A DNA stretch of 64,000 nucleotides, taken from contig CAJNDS010002255.1 of the NCBI GenBank assembly GCA_905221605.1, forward strand, positions 89,501 through 153,500, given 5' to 3'. A model generated the notes under the pieces. The model saw nothing but the letters and a program-made list of their open reading frames with translations. It was not told where the DNA came from and searched no databases. Position numbers and translations under genes: made by a program. This document shows positions 31,401 to 40,904 of the stretch, in pieces. Each line of letters begins with the position of its first letter. Position 1 is the first letter of the stretch. Origin of the DNA: Symbiodinium natans (Eukaryota; Sar; Dinophyceae; Suessiales; Symbiodiniaceae).

Positions 31401-34400
31401 CGACTTTCCCCGAACAAACTAACTCTAGGAGGTACCTATACGTGAGCGGGTTCATCAGGTCTTCTTTTAGGTCGACCGACACACAAACACCTCCTGCAGC
31501 TGTCACGGCATCCTCAATCTGCCGCCGGCTCTCTCCAGCAAACAAGTTAAGAACTACCTTCCCAGCCTTTTTAAGTTTTCGCCTAAACCTACGATTCCAG
31601 ACTAAGGTCTCATGTGACTGCTCTGGCCACGCTGCAACTGCGGACTTCACATCATTTGGGATTTGGGGCCACATGCGTCCTGCTGCAACATGCAAAGCCG
31701 AACCAACGTCCCCATCAACCCGCACGTCGTGAATCAACTTGTCTAAAAGCTCAATTTCAGTGTTGTGCGCTGTGCGGATTTCGAGCGTTCGTGCACACAG
31801 GTCATTGGCGAAGCTCCACATGCGATGTTGCTCAATTTCGGCGATCAACTTGTATGCCTCAGTTTCTGACACTCGGGGGCATCCGGAGGTAGTGAAAACG
31901 TCAATCTTTCCGCGTTGTGGGTGAGCTAGCACACACCTTCGGCCCGACCAGTCTAGCCGACATCCAAGCTCGATAAGCTGTCCTAGGGAGACGATCGGCT
32001 CAGCCTCTTGATAGGTGACAAGTGTGCCTAGCGAGTTGACCCATAACATCGCGGAACCTGACGCGAGATTCACTTCATGTCTCCTGAGAGCACTCAAGTC
32101 CTCGCCCTCAAGTTTCGGTCTAAGGCACGCACTGGCACCGGAATCGATCAAGCCATACTTGCAACTAAGGCCCCGGCCGTCCGGCACGCCCAGATGGGCT
32201 GCGTCAGATGGCTCAAAACTCGCGCGGTCGTTTTGGAACAATTCTGGCACCAACTCAGCGCCGACATTGAGCGCTTTAAGCTGCAGGGACCGCAGCAAGT
32301 TCGTGGCCTCTTGCATCATTTGGGCGCTTGATGCTCCCAGCTGCCCCTCCCCCGAACCTGCACTAGCAGCTTGGGCGGACTCCGCGGCGCTCATGGCCTC
32401 AGCCTTCTTAGCGCTCTTGGTTCCCCCCTTGCCCTTGGCTTTGGGCAGGGTATCCTCAACCTTAGCAGCTTCAGGGTTTTTGCGGGGACATGCATCTTTC
32501 ATGTGACCAGTGGCACTGCATAGAAAACACCTGCCAGTTCCCTTACCTATGGGGGCATGCGTAAAATGACACTTATCGGCATAGTGACATCCAGCTTCAG
32601 TCATCCAGTGCTTGCATGCTGGTTTCGGATTGCCCTTTCCACCCTTACCACCACCCTTCGCCTCAGCACCCTTCCCCTTGGACTCCCCACCACCCGGCGT
32701 CTCAACCCGAGCAACCTTATGTTTCTTGGGGTCCTCACTCAATGCTGCAGCCTCGCACTCGGCCAACAAAAGCTCAGCGTACTTACTGACAGCATCCTGG
32801 TTGGGAAGCAAGTGGTTCGTCCTAAAGGTTTGAAGGCGAAACAACGAAGAGGTGGACAAATTCGGAGGATGAAGACTGTCTAGACCTTTCACCTGCAACG
32901 ACGGGTCTGGGAGATTCAGGCCAACCTCAGTCGATCTGACAATCCAACGACGCCATTTCCTGATAGCCTTGACTGCGGCATGCGCAGTTGCACTGCTTCC
33001 TGGGTGTGTAATGTAGTTAAGCAGTTGTTCACGCTCTGCACTTCCCCCAGGTTGGTACTTACACATGGTCTTGTACACGATTGCAGCGGTCGAAAACAAT
33101 CTAGACGTAACTATGTCCTCACGCAAATCTGCACCAACACATTTCAGCAACATGGGCACTGCTTTCTGCTCTACCCTACTGAATCTACCGGTTTGGTGAA
33201 GTTCAACAAGGGCTTCGGGGTAAATACCAAGTCGGTCGAGAGGTGATGCGAGTAGCCAACGTGTGTACAACTGTTTCGCCTCACGCAACACATCTCCCCA
33301 CCACTCACGCGCTCCCTGACTCAACGACGACATGGTGGGACCCAACGTTGCCAGCCAATCACCTGCAGTAATACTGGAGTTAGTAGGATCATACTTGTCA
33401 AGTTGGGGAAGCTCAGGCACGTACTTGATGGGTTCTTCAGGTTGCATTTCGGCTTGAGCTCTAAGGCCTGGAGGTGGGGGTGGCCTAATTTCAGTACCTC
33501 CTGGGCTCACTGGGTACTTCAACCCACTGCTGACACCTACGGCCTTTCGAGCAGGGCTACTTCTACCTCTGTCCTGACCGGGCTGCTTTCTTAAGAATTC
33601 GGGAATGGGTGGAGGCTCACCGGGACGCAAGGCATCTTGATACAGCTGAACATAGTTCTCATACCCAAAGTTACCCATGTCAAGAGGTCCTGACAAGCTT
33701 GCAGCAGCTCCTCCAGATTGACGAGCTCTTTGAGGGCTTTCACTACGAGTCCTAGGCTCTCGTCCTCGCTTTGGGGTTTTGTCGGGAGTGACGGGTACAA
33801 AGGGTGACCTAGCCCTTGGGTTCAAGACCTCAGCTACGGACACGGCTCTTGCCGGTCGTGTTGGGGCCTGTTTCTCAAGCTTCAATCCTTCGGGCGTGAC
33901 TCGCCAGGCGTACTTTGACCCTTCAACTTCAACCACACCCGCACTCGGAGCCTGGGCCTGGGCCTCAGTTGGTGGTCCCATTTGACCCCCTCTCCCATCC
34001 GACCCCGTCCCAGTTTCCCCAAGGTTAGCCGGCTTGCCTGTCACAGCTGGTGTGCCAACGAACTGAGGAGGAAACACAGCCTTCGGACGTGGCTCAGGGA
34101 CACTAGAGCTTGCACCTGCAGACGATGACGATGCTTTGGAGCTCTCCAGCTTATCCATTCGCTCCACCAAAGACTGTTGGCCTTGCATCAGTACCCGTAG
34201 CATTGACGCCAGATCGCCAAAGGGATCTGTAGCCACTGGCTGTACTGGAACCAGTTCGCGATCATCTTCCGCTTTGATAGCTCCACGTTCCATGGCCGAA
34301 AACTCGCTGTAACCTGTAACGCTAAAATGTCCAGGCGATGCTTCTCTGGCAACTTGTGCCTCCGGTTCCTGTGGCTGTGTCGCCAGCGCAACAGGGTCAA

Positions 34401-34644
34401 TACGAAGTACTTCTGCATGACACGGAGCTAGTTCATGAGGCACATCATCCCTGGCTGTGCTTGCTGCGGCCTCAGGAGTTTCCTGGGCTTGAGGTCCAAG
34501 CTCATATGGCGGTTCACGTTCTGACTCATCGCCTTCCCTTATGGCTGCACCTCCTTCCCCAGGGTCGTCCTGCACGACCTGTTGTGCACGGCGAAATTCC
34601 TGCTGTACTGCATCTGACCAGAAAGGGTTCGGGAAGTTTGCCAT
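31246..34644 (-). CDS. retrotransposon Gag-protease with MTase-like N-part
   Basis: 1132 codons from an ATG 52 bases after the 5' LTR. Residues 1-670 are a Gag-like region rich in Pro, Glu and Ala with a helical core near 420-630. C677, C686, C692, H696 form a CCCH zinc finger (C-x8-C-x5-C-x3-H); C706, C709, H714, C719 form a retroviral CCHC knuckle. LIDSGAS at 832-838 is the aspartic protease active site. Residues about 1028-1110 contain VVLNLFAGES and GGPPCGPFS, resembling motifs I and IV (catalytic Cys 1090) of C5-cytosine methyltransferases. The frame then closes at 31246, while the homologous continuation is in ORF2, one base further on. The last 30 or so residues are probably out-of-frame readthrough. 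Confidence 0.92.
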   Translation of the reverse strand: MANFPNPFWSDAVQQEFRRAQQVVQDDPGEGGAAIREGDESEREPPYELGPQAQETPEAAASTARDDVPHELAPCHAEVLRIDPVALATQPQEPEAQVAREASPGHFSVTGYSEFSAMERGAIKAEDDRELVPVQPVATDPFGDLASMLRVLMQGQQSLVERMDKLESSKASSSSAGASSSVPEPRPKAVFPPQFVGTPAVTGKPANLGETGTGSDGRGGQMGPPTEAQAQAPSAGVVEVEGSKYAWRVTPEGLKLEKQAPTRPARAVSVAEVLNPRARSPFVPVTPDKTPKRGREPRTRSESPQRARQSGGAAASLSGPLDMGNFGYENYVQLYQDALRPGEPPPIPEFLRKQPGQDRGRSSPARKAVGVSSGLKYPVSPGGTEIRPPPPPGLRAQAEMQPEEPIKYVPELPQLDKYDPTNSSITAGDWLATLGPTMSSLSQGAREWWGDVLREAKQLYTRWLLASPLDRLGIYPEALVELHQTGRFSRVEQKAVPMLLKCVGADLREDIVTSRLFSTAAIVYKTMCKYQPGGSAEREQLLNYITHPGSSATAHAAVKAIRKWRRWIVRSTEVGLNLPDPSLQVKGLDSLHPPNLSTSSLFRLQTFRTNHLLPNQDAVSKYAELLLAECEAAALSEDPKKHKVARVETPGGGESKGKGAEAKGGGKGGKGNPKPACKHWMTEAGCHYADKCHFTHAPIGKGTGRCFLCSATGHMKDACPRKNPEAAKVEDTLPKAKGKGGTKSAKKAEAMSAAESAQAASAGSGEGQLGASSAQMMQEATNLLRSLQLKALNVGAELVPELFQNDRASFEPSDAAHLGVPDGRGLSCKYGLIDSGASACLRPKLEGEDLSALRRHEVNLASGSAMLWVNSLGTLVTYQEAEPIVSLGQLIELGCRLDWSGRRCVLAHPQRGKIDVFTTSGCPRVSETEAYKLIAEIEQHRMWSFANDLCARTLEIRTAHNTEIELLDKLIHDVRVDGDVGSALHVAAGRMWPQIPNDVKSAVAAWPEQSHETLVWNRRFRRKLKKAGKVVLNLFAGESRRQIEDAVTAAGGVCVSVDLKEDLMNPLTYRYLLELVCSGKVDAVLGGPPCGPFSRCRFREGGPPPLRARDGPHEPPCAWFARFDSLSAVAGV
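31298..31302 (-). promoter_or_regulatory. candidate +1 frameshift site or one-base indel (C5 run)
   Basis: The conserved methyltransferase-like reading passes from ORF1 to ORF2 at GAG CCC CCA TGT (minus strand). Slipping one base forward on CCC-C continues the protein into ORF2. A single extra C, by mutation or sequencing error, would look the same. Confidence 0.55.
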
Positions 34645-34680
34645 GGCAAGGTCTACTTTCTACAGGGCCCTTTTACTTAG

Positions 34681-34696
34681 CGTTGGGCTCATAACC
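34681..34696 (-). other. primer-binding site, half-tRNA type (initiator tRNA-Met)
   Basis: Immediately after the 5' LTR the minus strand reads GGTTATGAGCCCAACG. Its complement CGTTGGGCTCATAACC matches the anticodon stem-loop of eukaryotic initiator tRNA-Met (GGGCCCATAACCC) with a substitution. Drosophila copia is primed by a tRNA fragment cut in this loop. Confidence 0.8.
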
Positions 34697-34947
34697 CTCG
34701 CGTGGGCAGGAAGCTCCACAGCGGGGTTACGCAGGGCTCTTTTTGTCACCAGGCAGCAACAACACAACAAAAGACCAGAAAAGACATGTTCTGATAGGAG
34801 TCTGTGTCCTATAACGTCTGTGCTCATACTGTACACTATACATATGCGATTTCTAAAAAGAGAACTTGCTGGTGGCCTGGGCCCCTGTAGACCTTGGGCC
34901 ATGTGATAGCAGCATAACTCTGAACATGAACTCTTTGTGCACTCGCG
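34697..34947 (-). repeat. 5' LTR of the copia-type element (251 bp)
   Basis: Identical to 24532-24782. It should contain promoter and polyadenylation signals; no TATA-like element is convincing. Confidence 0.95.
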
Positions 34948-35072
34948 AGGGTTTAGGGTTTAGGGTTTAGGGTTTAGGGTTTAGGGCTTAGGGCTTAGGG
35001 CTTAGGGCTTAGGGCTTAGGGTTTAGGGGTTAGTTAGGGTTAGTTAGGGTTTAGGGTTTAATTCGGGTTTAG
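34948..35072. repeat. target duplication plus TTTAGGG/CTTAGGG array
   Basis: Starts with AGGGT (34948-34952, right target duplication) and continues as TTTAGGG, then CTTAGGG and TTAGTTAGGG variants. Confidence 0.85.
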
Positions 35073-35445
35073 GGTTCGTTATTGACAGTATATGATTAGA
35101 GATTGTGTGGGTGTTCTTGCAGAACTCTTTGATTAGAGCTTGCATTTTTCTCACTGTTGGGGGGTCAGGGTTGTGGGTTGCCCTCTCTCTTGTGCTTCAT
35201 CGGTTGCTTGCAGTCTTAGGATGGCTTGTAATGTAGTGAATCTAGTGGGTCTCTGGTGGGGGTTTGTGCAAGTGTCGAGGTTTGACAGGTGTGCCCGTTG
35301 TGAGAGGGCGGAACAAAAATGCCCCATTGCAATTACCTCATGTGTTTTTTTGGACATCAGCTGATGGAAGTCTAGAAAGCAAGAATCCTGAATCCTAAGC
35401 CCGAAACCCGAAACCCTAAACCCTAAACCCTAAACCCTAAACCCT

Positions 35446-35490
<45 letters not shown>

Positions 35491-36141
35491 CGACATCGAG
35501 CCGAGGCCGGAGCCACGTAGACCGGATTTGAGCTGATGTTGGTTGCCAGCAGCGCATCATCCTGCACCTGGCTTAGGGGTACATAAGGTTTAGGGTTTAG
35601 GGTTTGGGGTTTAGGGTTTAGGGTTTGGGGTTTAGGGTGTAGGGCCCCATCCTTCCCATGGTTCAGGGGCTTTGGGGTGGGGGGGGGGGGGGGGTTGGGG
35701 TAACATTTTTAATGTCAAGGGTGCGAAGTTGCAACGGAGCAAAGCAGCAGATTTCACTTGGGATTGCTGAGGCTGCTTCCTGAGGGTGCCAGAACGTAGA
35801 GGCTCCCTTAAACTTTCTCAGCAAATACCTTCCCCAGTCTAGATCATACCAGGATCCCTCTTACAAGTTACAAAGCACCTTCCTGGATGAAGGGGATTGG
35901 AGCCCCTGGTATGCTACAACCCTCAACCCAAACCCTGACTCTAAACCCTAACCCTAAACCCGAAACCCGAAGCCCTAAACTAAACCCTAAGCCCTAAACC
36001 CTAAGCCCTAAGCCTGGAGTTCGGACGGCCTCCAACTGCACATGGGCCCGCGAGATGAAGCTCATGCAGGCTGTCGACTGGCAAGAGCAACTGAGGGCTT
36101 ACAGTGGACGTTTAAGGATTTTTGGGGGTTCGGGGTTTAAG
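35073..36141. other. spacer between retrotransposon and FAD gene
   Basis: No supported gene. It holds a CCCTAAA array (35403-35446) passing directly into (GA)n at 35447-35485, a TTTAGGG/TTTGGGG array (35588-35642), a run of about 20 G near 35678-35695 and degenerate CCCTAAA at 35930-36012. Minus-strand islands at about 35490-35565 (VQDDALLATNISSNPVYVAP, CAG|G acceptor) and 35705-35785 read open but match nothing I recognise. An open island at about 36020-36110 is on the plus strand. Confidence 0.4.
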
Positions 36142-36243
36142 TTGGGATGTTCCCCCCTAAGCTAACAGTCCTTGATGGGACTCTACTAGGGGGTACTATA
36201 ATCCCTATTGATAAAGGACTGTTGGTATAAGGGAAGATCCCAA
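36142..36243. mobile_element. MITE-like element, family 1 copy B
   Basis: 102 bp starting TTGGGATGTTCCCCCC and ending GGGAAGATCCCAA. The arms carry CTAACAGTCCTTGAT and the inverted ATAAAGGACTGTTGG. It lies 170 bp beyond the stop codon of the FAD oxidoreductase. Confidence 0.8.
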
Positions 36244-36413
36244 GGTTCAAGGGTTAAACTTTTAACGGTTTAAGAGTTTAAGGGTACTCGAAGTCTTTGA
36301 CGCATGTCCAGGAAAGGCTCGGTTCGCACAACTGGAGGCCACTTCGTGGCAACGCGTGCATTTCTAAATCAACCAGTGCCTGGAGACTTCTGCCGGGCCC
36401 TAAATGCATGGCC

Positions 36414-38807
36414 CTAAGCAAACTGGCAGGTCTTTGCCTTTGCCCAGCGGCGCTCGCTGCGCTTGAAGCCAGGCGTTCGGGTCAAGACCTCCTGAAAGCG
36501 ATCCTCGTAGGGTTGGTAGGCAGCCATGGCAGCCTCGTCCGAGGAAAGCAGGAAGGGCGACGTGCACCGGGCTGGCATCTGAGTTCCCACACCCCAACGG
36601 ATGACCGGAAGACGGGAGAGGGCCTTCACCTCCCCAAAATGAACGTTAAGGTTGGTTCCCGTGTAGAAGGGCTTCCCCATTGCAGCATCCCCAAGAAGCA
36701 GGAAAGGCACACTGGAGCCCGAAGGGCCAGGTGGCGAGGTGCAGACCACGTGGTCCGAGGACCAGAAGGAGGCATCCACCCAACGCACCGTAGTTTCGGC
36801 TGGGCTGAGCAGCTTCTCCTGCAAGGCTCCAGCAGCTGCAAGAATTTGGGGCGCCCAGGATTCCTGAAGGTCAAAGCCCAGTCTGGACAGCTCTGCCTGA
36901 AGAGCGGCCACGACGCTCTCGCACGCCTGGGGCTTGCCTCGACCCAGCTTCTCCTTGGCAGCCTTCAGCTCCTCCGGCAATCCCATAAACCAAAGCCAGC
37001 AAAGCGGCTGCGCAGGGGTCGTCGCTGCATCCTGCGCGACGCGGAGGACCACTCGGTAGGACAGGCTGCCCGCGGCCTGCTCGCTGCCCGCGCACGCGGC
37101 CGCCGCGCTCCGCGCGCAGAAGGTGAGGTCCACCGCGGCCAGCTGCTCCAACTCCTGGATCTTCACTGGACTCCCGCCCTTTCCACGGCTGAAGTGCCGC
37201 ATCTCAAACACCAGCACCTCTTCACTCTCCCCCAGGCGCATGTCGCAACCCATCTCTGAACGCGTGGAGTCCTCCAGCGATCGCCGGCCGCCAGCCCACA
37301 GGATCAAGTCCCATTCTGCTTCTGCGGCGATGTCCTGCGGACTCGTCTTGCTGCCGAACCGAATGCTGTTGGAGCCTCCAAGCCGCCGCCATTGGTCCAG
37401 GAGTATCGACTCGATATCTGCCAACGCCATCCCAGACTCAAATCGCTTGGACTTCGTGTGCTTGTTCAGCAGAGCGACCTGGCTTCGAGGGATTTTGGGG
37501 ATGGTGTGGATGTCTTACAGCAGCTGATTATCGTTGGAGAACTTTTATCCTAATGCACTCCCTGGCAGAACCAACTGAGTGTAAGTGTATGTGCGTGTGC
37601 TCGCTTTTCTTGAATGCTGTTCAGCATGTCCTGGGACAGCCCTATAGATAGCCTTTTGCTCCTTCAGCAATGCTGAGAGTGTCTGTGTCTGTGTCCGTGT
37701 CCGTGTCTGCGCAGCCGACCCACATCCGACTTCCGGTGCGCGCACGCGCGCGCGCGCGCGCGCGCTCGCTTGTGTGCGATAGGAAAAAATGCAAGCATGC
37801 GGCGGCTGGTTTTCAACCTCAGAGGCATGCTGCTTGAGTCGTGCGGCTGTGTGGGCATCGAGAGTGATGCGCACGTTCCGTCGGGAGCAGTGGTCCTCCT
37901 CGGCGCGCTGCTCGAAAATCACGATCTCTGGGGCGTCCTTGCTGCGGATGAAGGCGGCTCCCTGCGCGGCCTTGGCCGCTGCGGCTCCGCTGCCCACCGC
38001 GACAGAGCCCGAGCGGCGAACACGCCGCGCGTGGCGCAGCATGATCAGGTTTGCTGCCCAGAGCCCCACAGGACCAGCGCCTACGATGGCGATGCGCCGG
38101 CGCTGCTTCGGCTGCTTCGCCGGCTTCCCCTTGCTGAAAGCACGCTGGCCCTTCTCCTGCCCATCAAGGACTTCAAAGACACACGAAGACTTGCCAGCCT
38201 CTGGCGCAGACGCAGCTTCCTTATCTTTGGCCGCGCGGGCCGCTGTTGCGCGTCTGAAAGCCTCCAGGTTGACTGAGTACCTATACTCCCCGTAGAACCT
38301 TCATGAAATTACTATGTTTGATATCCTCTTGCGTTTTATAATAAAAAATTAAAACAATAATTCCCAAGGGGGATATAGGTACTGGCCGAGGGCCTTCTGC
38401 CTCCGCTCCTCCTGCCTGGCCCGCCGGCGGGCGGCAAACTGCTCCTGCACCCGGCGCTGCGCCCGGGCCACGGCATCCTCCTGAAGTGGGCCCGGGCTCG
38501 TCGCGGCCCTCCGCAGACCGAAAGCACGGCCCTTGCTTCGCTTGAGAAGCTTCTGCGAAGCCGAAGTGACCGAAGTGACAGCATCATGGACGGCATCCCT
38601 GGTGGCCGCAGTCTTTGCAGTCGGGTACCCGTCCCCGTTGCTGTCTGAACCGCTCAGCTCCTCGGGCGGTGCGCAGACATCGCTGGCACAGCTGCTCTCG
38701 GCGCTGGCGGCCTCGCTGTCCGAGGCAATCTCGGAGTCCACTTCGGCCGGCTGGGCATTCTGGTCCAAAGAGCCTGAAGCGTCTGAAGCAATGCACATCT
38801 TTAGCAT
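36414..38807 (-). CDS. FAD-dependent oxidoreductase/monooxygenase-like protein (3 exons)
   Basis: Exons 38383-38807, 37818-38280 and 36414-37478 join in frame to 650 residues. Intron 1 (102 bp) is GT-AG with GTAC repeated at both borders; intron 2 (339 bp) is GT-AG with an AG|G acceptor. The first 200 residues are acidic, then basic, without a known domain. RRIAIVGAGPVGLWAANL (G209, G211, G214) is the FAD-binding Rossmann motif. WDLILWAGGRRS (about 351-362) and LLLGDAAMGKPFYTGTN (about 557-572) match the second and third FAD contacts of the p-hydroxybenzoate hydroxylase fold, which includes flavin monooxygenases and MICAL. The substrate is unknown. The ATG at 38807 is the first in frame, but an upstream exon cannot be excluded. 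Unlike the other genes its introns lack telomeric repeats. Confidence 0.8.
37740..37766. repeat. (GC)n microsatellite
   Basis: Alternating CG/GC run within intron 2 of the FAD gene, potentially Z-DNA forming. Confidence 0.9.
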
Positions 38808-38899
38808 GATGCGGAAGGATCTGCAGTGGCCATGCTTTGAGCATCCACAGAGAAATCCACCAGCAACTTCGCCGTCGAAGTCGGCAGTGGACAGCTAGT

Positions 38900-39900
38900 C
38901 GAATTCTTAAGCAGAATCGTTGCGGGGCACACACTTCACAACCTGTCCTGCATGCTTGACACCTCTGGATTCCGTCAGTCATGCCGAAACTCTATGGATA
39001 GCCCAACTGTGCGCTCAAACGCTAACCAGGTGGATCTGTCTGAAACCGTGCCAGGCCTTGGCAAGCAGTGTTTCCAGCTCCTTTCCTTGGTGCTGCCGAC
39101 CTGCGTGGGGAGATGATGAAAAGATGATTCTGCTGCTCTGATGCTGATGATGCTTTGCTACTCGTTCTGAGAAACGAATTATTGCAGTAGGGTCTCTAAT
39201 GACATCTTGAAGGCTAACCCCAATTCCGATGATGATGGTGATGCTCTGATGTCGGGGCCTTATTGGTGGTGCAGACCGGGTTCGAGATTTGGGCGCGGCA
39301 CGGTGCATTCTAGGACTCATGCTGTTTCAGTTTAGAGAAGTACGTTGTAGCACTTTGCTATTGATGGGTGGTGAGTCGGTAGCTGGTCCGGGAGACGTGG
39401 AAAAAGCCAGGCAAGCAGCTGAAAGGGTAGTGCTCGCACAGCAAGAGCATGTCACCAAAATTGCATGACTCTCGTTAGACATCATCAACTCGCCGTACAA
39501 CAACACTCGCCCAAGCCCCCACAGCTAGAAGCAACTGCCTATGACCAGCGGCTCATCTTCATCCACGATGAACTCCCGGACCTTGCGCTACTTCTGTAGG
39601 TACTATGCGTGCTCCACGAACCCGAAGGGCCACTGCTCCCGAAATGCATCCCTGCGTCACTATCCAAGCACTCGCAAACCAAACAGAAAGCCGATGTCTG
39701 TGTGATTTGGGTTTTCGGGTTTAGGCTTTAGGCTTTAGGCTTTCGGGATTAGGTTTGCACCCCCAAACATTCAAACGCCAAGGCATCAGTAAAGACAAGC
39801 CCATCCAGATACGGTTGAGGGATTACATGCCATACTGCGCAAAAAACCCTATGCAAAATCTACCCTAAACCCTAAACCCTAAACCCTCAACCTTTGGGAC
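38900..39900. other. spacer upstream of the FAD gene with a possible decayed exon
   Basis: No supported complete gene. A minus-strand open stretch at about 39015-39240 ends KELETLLAKAWHGFRQIHLV and a stop. At 39535-39650 the minus strand reads DAFREQWPFGFVEHA, TAG, YLQK, TAG, RKVREFIVDEDEPLVIGSCF, stop: coherent apart from two TAG codons. Short TTTAGGC/CCCTAAA blocks occur near 39718 and 39865. Confidence 0.35.
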
Positions 39901-40084
39901 CCGATTCCCCTTGGGGCACATCGTAAGCCTTGGAAGCATGCCCAGAAAGGCTCAAAATCAAGAAGCTCAGGTTAGCATCTTTTTGGGGCCCATGAAACTT
40001 TCGGAAACGGGTTCTGAAGTATGGGCCAAGAAGGGACCATGCAACCCTCAATTCCAGAGACTACAGCCGAGCTTACGACCCCCG

Positions 40085-40325
40085 AACCCTAAATCCTGCA
40101 TGCCCCCATAACCCTAAACCCTCAAGCCCTAACACCGAGAACCTAAGCCCCCTAAACCCGAAAACTATCCCCAAACTCTAAACCCCACTCTAAACCCCTC
40201 TCTCCAAACCCAAGCACCATACCCTAAAACACCCTGAGCTCTAAACTCTAAACCCCTAAAGCTCTAAACTGTCAAACCCTCAAACCCTGAACAACCTTAA
40301 GCCCTAAAGCACCCTCGGCTCTACA
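40085..40325. repeat. degenerate CCCTAAA/CTCTAAA tract
   Basis: Loosely periodic AACCCT and CTCTAAA units without a clean array. Confidence 0.6.
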
Positions 40326-40627
40326 GAACCCCAGGCCCAGCAGCCATACTCCCCTTAGAACCTGAATCAAGGTGGCCTCTTCCATGCTCCCTTGGGTTGT
40401 ATATAAATATAAAATGAATCCTTAGGGTTTAGGGTTTAGGGTTTCGGGTTTGGGGCTTAGGGCAAAACATGTTTTGCAAAAGATCTGCCAGTGAGATGTT
40501 TTGCAAGAAGATACAAGCTTTGTTATTCCTAAGGGGGCTATGCGTCACTGAGGCGGCGGGCGCTGGGAGCGAGGCTTGGGAGCTCGTCACCTTGGCTTCT
40601 CAAGACGTAGCGCATGCTTAGTTGGAG

Positions 40628-40900
40628 GCTCATAGGGTTTAGGGTTTAGGGGTTAGGGTTTTAGGGGTTTGGGGGCTAGGGTTAAGGGATTAGGGGCCAG
40701 TCAGGGGTTTAGGGGTTTAGGGGTTTAGGGGTTTAGGGGTTTAGGGGTTTAGGGGTTTAGGGGTTTAGGGGTTTAGGGGTTTAGGGGTTTAGGGGTTTAG
40801 GGGTTTAGGGGTTTAGGGGTTTAGGGGTTTAGGGGTTTAGGGGCTTAGGGGCTTAGGGGTTTAGAGGTTTAGGTTTAGGGGCTTAGGGGCTTAAGGCTTT
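40628..40900. repeat. homogeneous TTTAGGGG (8-bp) array
   Basis: About 20 consecutive GGGGTTTA octamers at 40695-40860, bordered by TTTAGGG and CTTAGGGG variants. The unit has one more G than the usual 7-mer. Confidence 0.95.
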
Positions 40901-40904
40901 AGGG

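Larger units (their letters stand above)
24532..34947 (-). mobile_element. complete Ty1/copia-type LTR retrotransposon with accessory domains
   Basis: 10.4-kb element on the minus strand, bounded by identical LTRs and a 5-bp duplication. Order: 5' LTR, primer-binding site, ORF1 (Gag, CCCH and CCHC zinc fingers, aspartic protease, first part of a methyltransferase-like domain), a +1 frame change, ORF2 (rest of the methyltransferase-like domain, integrase, dioxygenase-like domain, reverse transcriptase, RNase H, C-terminal extension), polypurine tract, 3' LTR. Integrase before reverse transcriptase is the copia arrangement. Identical LTRs imply a very recent insertion. It lies in a telomeric array, possibly within an intron or between genes. 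Confidence 0.96.

Noticed and set aside
34681-34696. A tRNA-Met gene
   Set aside because: Only the anticodon arm is present, directly against an LTR; no acceptor, D or T arms. It is a primer-binding site.
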